Source of the DNA: Anaeramoeba flamelloides
Lineage: Eukaryota; Metamonada; Anaeramoebidae
Length of the DNA: 64,000 nucleotides
Assembly: GCA_027625915.1 (NCBI GenBank)
Contig: JANTQA010000038.1
Coordinates: forward strand, 248,001-312,000
Direction of reading: 5' to 3'
The notes beneath the pieces were generated by a model, which ran no database searches, was not told the DNA's origin, and saw only the letters and a program-made list of their open reading frames with translations. Positions 11,453-22,175 of the stretch are shown here, one piece after another (position 1 is the stretch's first letter; every line of letters begins with the position of its first letter). The translations under genes and the position numbers were made by a program.

Positions 11453-14400
11453 TTAAGCAACAACACCTTTTTCTAAAACTGGATAAAGTGCCCAGGTTGC
11501 AATTCCACATACATTTCCTTTTGTTTGTATTTTGATATACCCTTCATCTCCCCACCATGTTGACTATTATTTGTAACAACAAAAAAAAACAAAAAAAAAA
11601 AAAAACATCAAGTTAAAACACAAATAAAAACATAAACCTTTAAAAATAAAAAGCAAAAACTTACCCAGGAATTCTTAACTAACCAATATTCATTATTATC
11701 TTCTACTCCCCATCCAACTAAAAGTACTGCATGTACTAAATCAGGCCATCCATTATGACAATTTTTATCATCTAAAACACCAGAAGAGTAAAACATAAAT
11801 GCTTCAGAAACATCAGTAGAAACTGCTAAAGGACCCATTTGGTATAATGCCATTTTGACTGCATCTGTATCTCCGCTAGTAATATTTAAATAATATTTCA
11901 CTTTAGCATAATCGAGATCTTTATTAAAATTACAGTATCCTGCTTTACCAAGATATTTACCATAACTTTCCGTAGTGGCTAATCCATAGTCATGTGCATA
12001 TACAAATGCTCCATCTTGCCATCCTCCATTACAAGCATTATTATTATAAGCCCAAGAACAATCCATTAACTATTAATTTTATTGTTAAAAATATTTCAAT
12101 TGGTATTATAATAAAATATAAAAGATCATTTTAAAAAAATATTCACATTTAATTAAGATACTAGTCAATCTTATTTATTTTTTTCCCCAAAGTAAATAGA
12201 GTAATTAATTACACAAAGGATACAATTATACCCAACAAACCAACTTCATTTATCAACTTTATATAAATGAGTTATCATTTTAAAAGAAGTTTATTTTTCC
12301 CTATGAAATTTTATTTCAGTTAAAAAATATGATCTTGATCCTTTTTGTTTGAATTTTTGGATCAAATTATAAAAAGAAAAATTTGCAAAAACATTTGATT
12401 TTAAAGAAAATCCCACTATTAGTAATTTCTGAGAGTTTGTAGGAACAAATAAAATTGAAACTTTAATCTTATTTTAAAAATACAAGAAAAATAAATCAAA
12501 TACTGAATCTTTGAAGATCCAGAAAAAATAGATCATTTTTTTTTTATTCACAAATATTTGGTAATTTTCTTGAAATTTAAATGATTAGGTAATATTTTTT
12601 TTCAAATATTAAGAGTATAAACAAGGAACTATTATTATTTAATTTATTTGATAATATTTATTATAATATTTTTTTTATTATTAGAATTATTTACTTGAAT
12701 TTTTTTTTTTTTTTTGTTTTAAAGCTTTAAAAAATGGAGAAATAATTGGAAAATTTATTGATATATTTAATCTTTGGGCTGTTAATAACCCACTAAAATA
12801 AATAAGATCATGCTATTAATTATTGGTTAAAAATAATCAAATTAAAAAGTATTTCTTTGGGTTATAAGTTGAATTTTCCAGGTTATAAAAAGGTATTTTG
12901 AGAGAATTTTAAATTTAATGATTTGATTGTTTTTCTTGGGTTTTTTTTTCAATAAAAAGAAAAAATTGATTATAACTGTTTTTTGAATCAAAAAATTATA
13001 TATTTTTTAAGTTTCAAATATTTATTGAATTTTTTTGAAATTAAGTAGATTTTTTATAAACATGACCAAAAAAGATTTATAATTTTTAATGTTTTTTTTG
13101 ATCAAAATTATGATTTTTCATTAACGGGTGATACTTTTCTGGGTATGCGCACAAGTCAAGAGGAGTTTGTCAATATACCCAAACAGCCAATTCCATTTAA
13201 TAAATTTTATAAAAAGAAAATAATATTAAAGTAACTGAATTATTTAAATAAAAAATTACAAAAATTTATTTTCTCTATTTACTGTATTACAGTCAAATCT
13301 AAAACCCATAAATTTCAAAAACACCAGGAAATTCCGTTTTTCTGATCAATTGAAAACATTTGTAAAAATTGGAACATTTCTTCCATTTTACAGATAAATC
13401 TATAAATTATTGAGAAACCATTAACCCATACAAATTGAGGATTTTGATTACATATTCTAAATTTATCAATTTTAAGTACTTTGATAAATATAGAAATCAA
13501 AAAAATCCCAACTTTTCAAAATTAATAGAGGAAACTAACTGAAAATTCAAATCTAATTTATTACTAAATGCTAAAATTAATAATCGGTTCAAATTAAAAA
13601 AACAAAACCATTTGTTTATTGATTTTTTTTTGATTCAAATAATTCTGCTTTGTATTTTTTTTTAAACTCAAACTTTTTATTTGTAAAAATTACAAGTTTA
13701 TATTTTCCCATAACTATCGATAAGAAAGAGATCAGAACAATGAAAAGTTTAGGATAGTATTGCAGACACTGTGGAAAGATTTTGGGAAATCCTTGGGTTA
13801 TTAGGCAAAGTTTGAAAATTTTCTGATCTTCGAATTTCGAATTCAATTTGAGTAAAATAGGAAGCATTTTACCTAATAACAAATTAGACTTTAAAAATGT
13901 TATTTAAAGTTATTTTAGAAGAGTTTAAGCCAATTTTTTTGCGATGTTGTTAATCTCATAAATCCCAAAAGATCGTCGCGCTCAAGGATTTACGACATTA
14001 GAAAATTAATTTGGTTCAAGTAACCCAATTATTTGTTCAATAGACGACAAAGAAAAAAAGTCCTTCATTTTTCCCTTAAAGGTTGGAAATTGAATGAATT
14101 CTCTTTCTTTGTTTAAAAACAATGCCGAAAACTAAACAGCGTTTTTGGTTTTGGTTTGGAAAGAAATCAATATCATTTTTAAAAAATAAAAAACTTTTTG
14201 TTTATTTTTTTCTTTGAAGAAAAAAGGAGAAAAGATACCACTTATAGAAGAATTTCAAAATGAGAAAAAAAAATAATTACAAATTTAAGAAAAAATTGTA
14301 AAAAAAAAAACATTTTTTTTTACTATGTCAAGTCAAGAATTTTTAGAGGAATGCTCAAAATCAGTTACTGTTAAGAACACATAATAGATGCGGGGGTTTT

Positions 14401-17400
14401 ATGTTTGATCGCCTTTGGTTGTTTCTAAACAATCATGAAATAAAAGGATAGATAGAGACTTGTTAAAAAGTTGGACGATCTAGTTTGTGTCTCTGTTGGA
14501 TTTTAAACCAAGTTTTGTCTCCAATGGTAAAAATGTAAAATTTAACTTTAGTGTTTTCGATAACTCCATTGGGAGAAAAAGATCTTTTGAAAAACAAGTT
14601 ATTCAAATTACCATTAAAAAATAACAAATTGATTTTTACTTAAATTTGTTTGTTTTTTTTATTGTCTTGTTGTGTAGAGTTAGATCCTGAGTTCCAAAAA
14701 ATAAATAGCATCTCATGTTTTTTCATTTGTTCAAAAATCACCTTCTATAATTCCTTGTTTTGGATCCCCTTCCAGACTGAAAATATGAGATTGTTCTGGT
14801 GCTAAGAGGATATTAATCATCGTTCTTCCAACTCCACAATATCATCTTATATCACTTCGAACAACATCACATTTCTCGTTCTTCCAGGCCAAACACGTAA
14901 CATAACAAAGAGATTGTTTCCAAATCAAAACAATAAAGACAGATATTTATTTAAAAAATAAACTTAACAATCAAAGTATTATGAATTAACCTAAAAAGAA
15001 ATAACATTTCATAAATTTGATTTTTATTTTCCAATAATAAAAGTTATAAAAAAGAAAAACTGTAAGGTTTTTTAAGGTTTTTATTACTCTTTAATTAAAA
15101 ATAAAGATAAAATCCTAGATATCAGAGTCGCATTATATTTCTATTTTTCAACTCTGCAAGTTAATACAATAATTCTATTTTTAATCCTAAACGTATAAAA
15201 CTTTGGTAATACATCTAACAGTACTTTATTAAGATGTGATGGTTTTTTTTATTCTTTTATCTGCAAAAGTAACAATATAATATTTGGCATTTGTATTGTT
15301 TATTTCGAATACATTAGGTGCCTCTGTACTTTAATCTTCAGAAATAAACTAAATTCCAAAAATTTTGACATAGTTTAAACCGTTGAAAGAATAATGATAC
15401 CACACTTTACATTCAATTTGGAAAGAATTTTGATTTTACAAACTATTTCATTTTTTGTCTATTTTGTTTTGTTTTCATTTCCTTTTTTCCAGTTACGTAA
15501 TATATTTCCTTAGATCTGGAATTTTTTTTCGATGGTTAATCGAAGGTTACTGTTGAGTTTGTTAAATAGAAAAATCAACATGCAATTGGTCGATGGTATC
15601 TTATCATTTGATCGATCAATTGTTGGTGAAATTTCAGCAAATTTACCAATACATTTTTTGTTCTCGCTCGTTTCATTATTTTGGAAGCATCGATTTTTAT
15701 TTTTTCGTTTTTTTTTTTTTTGGATAAAAATGATTACTTATAAAAACATTAATACTGATCAACTTAAATTTGATTTTATATTACGCTTGGAAAAATATAA
15801 TAAATTGAGTTTTTTTTTCTCCTATTTTGGATTTTGGGTATTTCAAAATTTTTGGAATGGGGTTTATTTTAAATTTTTTAAAAAGTTCTCATGATTAGTC
15901 TTTTCTTTTTCAATGATGAAGAAGAAAAATAATCAATTTTGTTAAAATGGTGGTAAACAAGTTTAAATATGATGCCTCTATTTTTAGAGTTTTTTTTTGA
16001 TAAACTTAGATACACCATGTTTCCACTTGCATAGTATTATACAAAAAAAAAAATAATCCGAAAATATTTATTGTTTTGTATTTCATCAACCAAATCTTTG
16101 GAAAAACCATTACAGATACCAATTAACATTCATCTCAATAAAGTTAAATACTTTTCATACATATAAAAAAATGAAATTTATCAAGATAAGTTTGTGATTC
16201 TTTTTGAGTTAGAAATAAAAAAATACGAAAAAAATGAAAAAGATTAAAAAAAAAAAAAAAAAAATAATAATTACGTTTTGTTCAGAAAATAAAAGCATTT
16301 TCCCAGTTTTTAAATAATTGGCAGACTCAATAGCACCAGTTGATCTATGTGTCAAAATAAAAATAATTTTTTTTGGGATTGTAGGATTGGGGTTATATTA
16401 GAGAAAAATATATCAAAGTTTAATTAAATATAATTAAAAAGCATTCAAGAAAAAATTTAAAGAGAGATTTCTTACGAGAAACTCCAACAACTTCCACATA
16501 CAACTTGATCTTTAACTACTGAAACAGCACCATAATCAATCCAATTAAAAGAAGTAGGTAAATCTTGAGAGTTCATTGATGGCTTAAATTCTCTTTGGAG
16601 ATGAGGGAACATGTTTTTTTCTTGTCTATTTTGATGGGAATTTTTTCTTGTTAACATATTGTGGATTTCGTCTGTATTTAAATCTGCAAAATGGTTGATC
16701 GAAAGTTTGTAACCTAAGTTTTTTTTGTTTGTTTCTCTGATGAATTCAGAATTTTTATGAAAGTTGTCAAATCTTTGTTCTTCTTCAGAGTCGTTTTCAT
16801 ATTCTTTTGAATGCTTACTTTTAAAATGATGGAAATCATTTTCAGAAATTGCTCGACTGCCTTGAGGGAAAATATATTGCATATCAAGAATATGGAAACC
16901 ATGGCTACTTTCTGAATCTTGTTCAATGGCATTCTTTTTTCCACAAATTTTAGGTACATCAAAGGCGCTGCTATCATATTTGTTTGGTGTGTATTCAAGA
17001 TAATCCATGTAGTAGTGATCAATATGAGATCCGCCAATTGAGTTATAACCCTGTAAGGCATATTGGACAGGGGTTAAATTATCGGAATGGAGAACATAAT
17101 AATTGTAAACTAAAGTTTTTCCTGTTTCTGTTCGGGAATATTGAAAATTGTTACATTTTTTTCCTTTAACATAACTTGTTCCAGCATATTCAAATAATGT
17201 GATGTTTGGGAAATAGTTGATTAAATTATTTGATTTATAATTGGAATTATATAAACATACTTGCTTATCAAGTTCAATTTCTACTTGATAAAATTTGTTT
17301 TCATTTAAATAATAGATATCAGTTGCGAGTCCATTATAGTAGTCAAGTCTAAGCCCTATTTTTTTTTTTGTTTTTGTTTTGTTTTTGTTTTTTTTATTGT

Positions 17401-20400
17401 ATTTGTGTTTTCGTTATGGCAAATAATAAACAAATTAAAAATTGTTTTTTTTTTATATTTTATTAAAAATAAATGACTAATTTGAATAAAACTGTTTTGT
17501 AAAAGTGAGTACTTCAAGTCTTAAAAAGGTGTTACTCAAAATGTTAAAACTGAGTAAGTCAAACAGTAGTGAAACAACTTTTTCCAATTTTTTAGTCAGT
17601 GCTTTATTCGTACACTAGTATGAAAAAATAAAATTGATAAATTTAAGTTAGATATAACTATTACTTTAATTAACTATTCATTACTTGTTAATAAAGTTTA
17701 TCTACTATATAAACAACATCTCAGTACTTCAAATTCCTGAGTCTATTGTATTTATCGTTGTCAGTATAAACTAGATTTTTAAAATCCTCTAGTCTAGAAA
17801 AAAAGGTGTTTTTTGGTATAAAAATTTTTAAATGGGTGTGACAATGAATTTTCGTTGAATTCAACTTGGAGATATTTACTTGAATAGACGATAACTAATA
17901 GTTTTAAGAATGCTCTATTGATCGAATAAAACTAAAATAAATCCCAATTCAAAATTTTTAACATACAAAAATTCAATTTTTGAAAAAAAAATCTTATTTA
18001 ATCAATTCAATAGAAGAAATACCAAATTAGAACCATTCATTATTTGAAATGTTAACAATTGTTTATAAATTACAATACTCACTAAACAAAAAATAAATAA
18101 TTCTCAATACAAATAAAATTAAGAGTATGTTAAAAATTTGGTAGATAGATTGACAAAAAAAGGAATTGGCAAATTTGTTGAAATTCTATTAGGAATATTG
18201 ATCGATCAAATGGTTAGATACCATTGAATAATTTTATTTGAGTTCTTCTACTTGGAACAACTTTATCATAATACCAATTGTTTGTAAAAAAAATTTTTCG
18301 ATCTGAACAAAACCTGTTGTGTAATTCAAAAAATGAAATGAAAACAAAAAACTAAAAAGATGAAAAAATGATTTTCATATTTTTCAAAAATCAAAATTAT
18401 TTCCAATTTTAATGAAAATGTATTATTGTGATTCTTTTAACTGTTTTAACTGTGTGGAAAATTTTGGATTTTAGTTTATAAAAAAAAAATTACAAATGAA
18501 AAATATTCGATTTCCTCGGTTTTCCAGAATTTAAGCGAAATTGAATAAAATATATGGATTCTACTTAATTCTGGAAAAGCTAACTGACGGTTTTTTTTAC
18601 TTTTTGGAATAAACTGAAAATTTATTAAATTTTCACTTTATTTCAAAAATTAAAAAAAACCGAACAGAAGTATCCGTAGAGTGCCTAGCTTTTTTTTAAT
18701 TTAAATGAATTTAGTAAAATCTCTTTGATTTTACTCTATTCTTTTGAACGCAAGAAAACCTAACAAAAAGTGTCCGTAGAGTGCCGTCAAGTGCCTAGGT
18801 TTTCTTGAGTTCAAAAGAATAGAGAAAAATCTTTGATTTTACTTCAATCTTTTAAATAAACAGAAAACTCAAGAAAAGCTAACAACAGTTTATTTTAGTT
18901 TTTGTAATAAACCGAAAATTTATTAAATTTTCCTTTTTATTTCAAAAATTAAATAAAAACCTAACGAGAGTGTCCGTAGAGTGCCTAGCTTTTTTTTAAT
19001 TTAAGAAATTAAAAGAAAATTTCAAAAATTTTCTTTTAATTTCTTAAATTAAAAAAAAGCTAACAGCGGTTTTCCAGAATTCAAAAGAATTCAGAAAAAT
19101 CTTTGATTTTACTCTATTCTTTTAAATTTTGGAAAACCTAACGAAAAGTGTCCTAGGTTTTTTTTACTTTTTGGAATAAACAGAAAATTTTAATAAATTT
19201 TCAGTTTATTCCAAAAATTAAAAAAAACCTAACGGAAAATCACAAAAAAATATTTTTCCAATTTAAATTAATAAACAATTCTTTGATAGTCAAAATAATT
19301 GACTTATCCAGTGAAAGATATTTCTCAAATTTACAATACTTTTGGAAGTATAATAAAATGAACTCTTAACTGTGAAAAAATAAATTTTTAATTCTTTTAC
19401 TATTAAATTTGAAAAAATCTTAAAACAACCTTGAAAATTGGATTTTCCAACTTAAATTGTAAAATATTTTGAAAAAAATTTTCTGATCCAAGATCTCTTA
19501 TAATCAATCGTGTTTATTATACTTGAAGTTCTTCAAAAGGTGAAAAATTAGCAATTATTTAATTTTTTTTTGAAAAAATTTTTTAGTGTTGGTGGCTGCC
19601 AAGAAATTGTTTTAATTTTTGAGTTATTTTTTGTTTCGTCACTTTAAAAAAGTATGTCAAAAAAAATATTAAAAAATTTTAAGAAGAACCATTTTGGAGC
19701 TTACTGCTTCAATACCTTTTTGGTCAAGTTTTTTGAAAATGACTTACTTTTTTCTCTTTTGTTTTTTTTTTTTTCATCAAAAAGTTGAAAAGAAAAGGGT
19801 CTTTCAAAAATACAGTAATTATTAAAAAAGTGCAGATTAAAAGTTTTCTAAAGTGTCAACCAAACTGATTAAAATATGTGAATTCGAAAGTTAGATAAAC
19901 AACTTATAAAAACTTTAAGTACATTCTTTTTTTTTAAACAGCTTTTCCAGTTTAATCTTTTTTTTTTGTTTTTTCTTTTTAATTTGAGGATGGAGTGATG
20001 AAAAAGTGAAAGAAACACCTTTGAAATTTAATACCTTTTTTGAGAAATAAAAAGAGATCCTTTGGTGATTGATAAAAATAATTTTTTAAACAAGGAATTG
20101 TAAAAAAAACACAATGAACAATCTACGAAGAAGGAAGTATTATTAGAATCCAGCCACTACAACACCTCAAGAAACAAAACAAAGAAAAATTTAAAAAAAA
20201 GTAAATTATTGACTCGTGAATATTACTGCGAGAGAAGGAAAAAGATTGAAAAGGAAAAAGTTAACAAAAAAAAAAATTAAAAGAAAAAAGAAAAAAATTT
20301 ACTTTGTTTTGTTGCATCACGATTAATTGTAATTGGCTCAACAATATCAGCTGTTTCATAAGGAATTCTCCAAACTCCTTTAACCATATAAGTATCGGCA

Positions 20401-20498
20401 ATTACAGGAAGAGATGGTGTTGCCAAATCATTATTAGATGCTAAGTCACAACTAATAGCACAAAATAGAATGAAAAAAAAGAATAAAATTTGTTTCAT
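11453..20498 (-). CDS. Cathepsin-type cysteine protease, counting-factor-associated protein D-like
   Basis: Five exons read leftwards: 20498..20303, 17355..16476, 16344..16275, 12069..11665 and 11563..11453. Donors are GTAAAT, GTAAGA, GTAATT and GTAAGT; every acceptor ends TAG. Phases join exactly to 553 residues. Residues 1-18 are a signal peptide (MKQILFFFFILFCAISC). Residues 35-200 match the N-terminal domain of cfaD-type proteases (RIPYE, then RLDYYNGLATDIY across the first junction). An I29-like propeptide follows (NHFADLNTDE). The C1A domain has the oxyanion Gln (KDQVV), CGSCW with nucleophile about C355, H495 (VHAVLLVGWG) and N515 (KNSW), so it should be an active secreted or lysosomal endopeptidase. 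Dictyostelium cfaD acts in cell-density sensing; that role here is only inferred. The introns of 101, 131, 2947 and 4205 bp are very unequal. Confidence 0.9.
12070..16274 (-). other. 4.2-kb intron of the cathepsin gene
   Basis: This separates the exon ending FSEQN from the exon starting LMDCSW, which are contiguous in C1A proteases. It holds a diverged piece of family F (about 15.43-15.88 kb) and a similar motif around CAATATACCCAAACAGCC (13.17 kb) and CAATTATACCCAACAAACC (12.22 kb). Short frames at 13.3-13.9 kb and 15.5-15.9 kb have no recognisable relatives. It reads as an intron enlarged by insertions. Confidence 0.75.
15430..15885 (+). repeat. Family F element, diverged partial copy
   Basis: This shares the order of landmarks with the full copies at 61.77-62.31 kb and 17.93-18.48 kb: the TTTTGTTTTCATTTC block, GTTACGTAAT, TTTGATCGATCAAT, GAAATTTCAGCAAATTTACC and a terminal TTTTTGGAATGGGGTTTA. 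It is more diverged than the others and lacks a clear left end. The open frame crossing it (15532-15894) is treated as chance. Confidence 0.55.
17929..18479 (-). repeat. Family F TIR element, copy 1
   Basis: An element of about 550 bp whose ends read AACTAAA...CAATTCAAAATTTTT and, on the other side, GTGTGGAAAATTTTGGATTT, giving imperfect TIRs of about 25-30 bp. It is a reverse-orientation copy of 61774-62312. Pieces also lie at 15.43-15.88 kb and 35.91-36.20 kb. There is no coding capacity. It directly abuts the hairpin chain. Confidence 0.7.
18515..19236. repeat. Chain of about eight long hairpins with conserved linkers
   Basis: Eight successive palindromic modules of 60-80 bp lie head to tail: about 18519-18578, 18589-18661, 18687-18760, 18798-18878, 18889-18960, 18988-19060, 19067-19138 and 19157-19229. 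The module at 18988-19060 is a perfect 35-bp stem with a 3-nt loop. Most modules begin (C)TAG followed by G or C and T-runs, and end with A-runs then CTAAC. Several are joined by GTGTCCGTAGAGTGCCTAG or a variant. Arms of neighbouring modules also complement each other, for example the right arm of the third and the left arm of the fourth. It sits in an intron, so its transcript would be heavily structured. The class is not recognised. Confidence 0.8.
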
Positions 20499-20936
20499 TA
20501 CAAGAAGAAAAAATGATATTTTTCCATCCTCGTGTATTTTTTGAGTTTAAGTGGGGAAGAGATCTCCAAATATGTTGGTTCGGTATAGGTGTCTTTTTAA
20601 TAGAGAATTTTTACTTTTAAAAACGACAAAAATTAATGAACAATTTTAAAGAGAAGGTGATTATTTCAAATTCTTTGTATTCTGATAAAATGGTAGCTTT
20701 TCACTTGTTCTGATATCTCAGGCTTCTGAAAAAACAAATCCAAGAAATAAAATAAAAAAATATAAATTTGAAAGAGAATATTGACTATTTGTCATGACAC
20801 AACTTAATTTTTGATATCTTTTGATTTTATCCGATTTGATGACACCATCGAGTACCAACTGTTAATGTTTTTCAAGAATGGTGTGGGTTTGGGTCAACAA
20901 TACTGAGAAATTCAAATAGTAATCCGAAAATTTTTA

Positions 20937-21375
20937 CTTGATTTTCAATTTTATAACTTTTTTTACTCAAGCTTTTTATTAAATTATTTTATCAGTATAA
21001 ATGTTTAGAAAGTTCTAAATTTGGTTTGATTGTAAAAGACTCTTATTCTGGAGTTGTCTTAAAAGTTGAGAGACATAGATTACACAAAAATTGAAATTGA
21101 ATTAAAAATTTTATTAAATTTTATTGAATTTATCAGTACTGAGAAATTTAAATTAATTTATCAAAATTTATACTCTATTTTCCATTTGAAAAATTTTTTT
21201 ACCATAACTTTGCTTAAAATATTTTATTGGTTTAAATGTTAAAAAACTATGTAAAATTAGTTTGGTATCAAAAAATTCTTTCTCCTGAGTTGTTTTAAAA
21301 GTTGAGTTATTAAGATCGAAAAAATGGAAATTGAAACAAAAATTTTATTCAATTTATTTGACTTTATCAGGAATC
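20937..21375 (+). repeat. Two tandem about 215-bp repeats, family I
   Basis: Units at about 20937-21155 and 21165-21375 share the ordered landmarks TTTTATCAGTATAAATGTT or TTTTATTGGTTTAAATGTT, GAGTTGT(C/T)TTAAAAGTTGAG, GAAATTGAA and AAAAATTTTATT, each ending near TTTATCAG. A third, older copy is at 3.4-3.6 kb. They look satellite-like or like a segment of a larger dispersed repeat. Confidence 0.65.
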
Positions 21376-21464
21376 ACCATTTAAATAGAGAAGACTTCAT
21401 CATAAAAGTAATCAAAAAGTATAAATTATTAAATATATGTTTTCTTTTTTATTACTTCTCATTT

Positions 21465-21760
21465 TTAAAAAAAAATTGTATTTTTTGCGAGGGTCATATT
21501 AAAAAAGTGAAGACTTTTTAAAAACTTTTATCAAGTTTTCGATTTTAAAAAAGTGACGGCTCATACTAGAATTAAAACTTTTTTAAAGTTTTGTATTTTA
21601 ATAAAGCGAGAAATAAACCTTTAAATGCGAGGTAGAGGTTGTAGTCTGAAGAAAAGAACTTTTTTTTGAAAAAGTACAGATTTTATTAAAATAAAAAACT
21701 TTTAAAAAGTTTTAATTTTGACAATCATAAAAAAAAAAAAATTTTCTCACTTAATTAAAA
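21465..21760. repeat. AAAAAAGTT/AACTTTTTT hairpin-rich repeat, family J copy 1
   Basis: This is a run of short inverted motifs of the form ACTTTTTAAAA...AACTTTTT interspersed with a CCTTTAAATG(C/T)GAGGTAGAG box. The same motif order recurs at 54.15-54.49 kb (CCTTTAAATGTAAGGTAGAG) and, more diverged, at 38.45-38.83 kb. It is non-coding with many possible pairings. Confidence 0.6.
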
Positions 21761-22175
21761 CAGAAAACCAGTAAAAAAAAAAATTCCTCACCTTTTTAAA
21801 ATAGCAGTAATAATCATAACCAATTTATTTATTTAAAAATAAAAAAAAATTCAATTTTTATTCAAATTTTAATATTTTTATTAATTAAAAATCAAAATAG
21901 CCAATAACAATGAAATATTGAATTAACTTTATAAATAACATAAAATTTCATCAAAGTAATCAAGTTAATGTAAACCTATATATAAATAAATACCAAATAC
22001 ACTATAATATCAGGTTCTTATGTTATATATGTATGTATGTTTAGTGATAATTAAAAGAATAAAGATACCTGAATCATCCACACTCTTATAGATATGATAA
22101 ATGAATGGATATAAATATAAATATCCAAATATATTAATATAAATATGAGTATGAACACTGATCATTATTCGAATA

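Larger units (their letters stand above)
17356..20302 (-). other. 2.9-kb first intron of the cathepsin gene
   Basis: This is bounded by GTAAAT and TAG on the minus strand. It contains a complete family F element (17929-18479) immediately followed by the hairpin-chain structure (18515-19236). The rest (19.24-20.28 kb) is AT-rich with no recognisable feature. Confidence 0.8.
20499..22175. other. Intergenic region with tandem and hairpin repeats
   Basis: Upstream of the cathepsin start and downstream of the TEX2-like gene. It contains two tandem 215-bp repeats (20.94-21.38 kb) and an AAAAAAGTTTT-type hairpin-rich block (21.47-21.76 kb). No gene is supportable; the short frame at 21324-21521 lies in the repeat. 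Confidence 0.5.

Noticed and set aside
13315-13882. Two short minus-strand frames in the cathepsin intron
   Set aside because: No family similarity, and the C1A alignment leaves no room for extra exons here.
15532-15894. 120-codon frame in the 4.2-kb cathepsin intron
   Set aside because: It lies within a family F repeat copy; other copies of the repeat do not keep it open.
18515-19236. CRISPR array
   Set aside because: The conserved unit is a linker between palindromes of related sequence and not a repeat with unique spacers; the host is eukaryotic and no cas genes exist.
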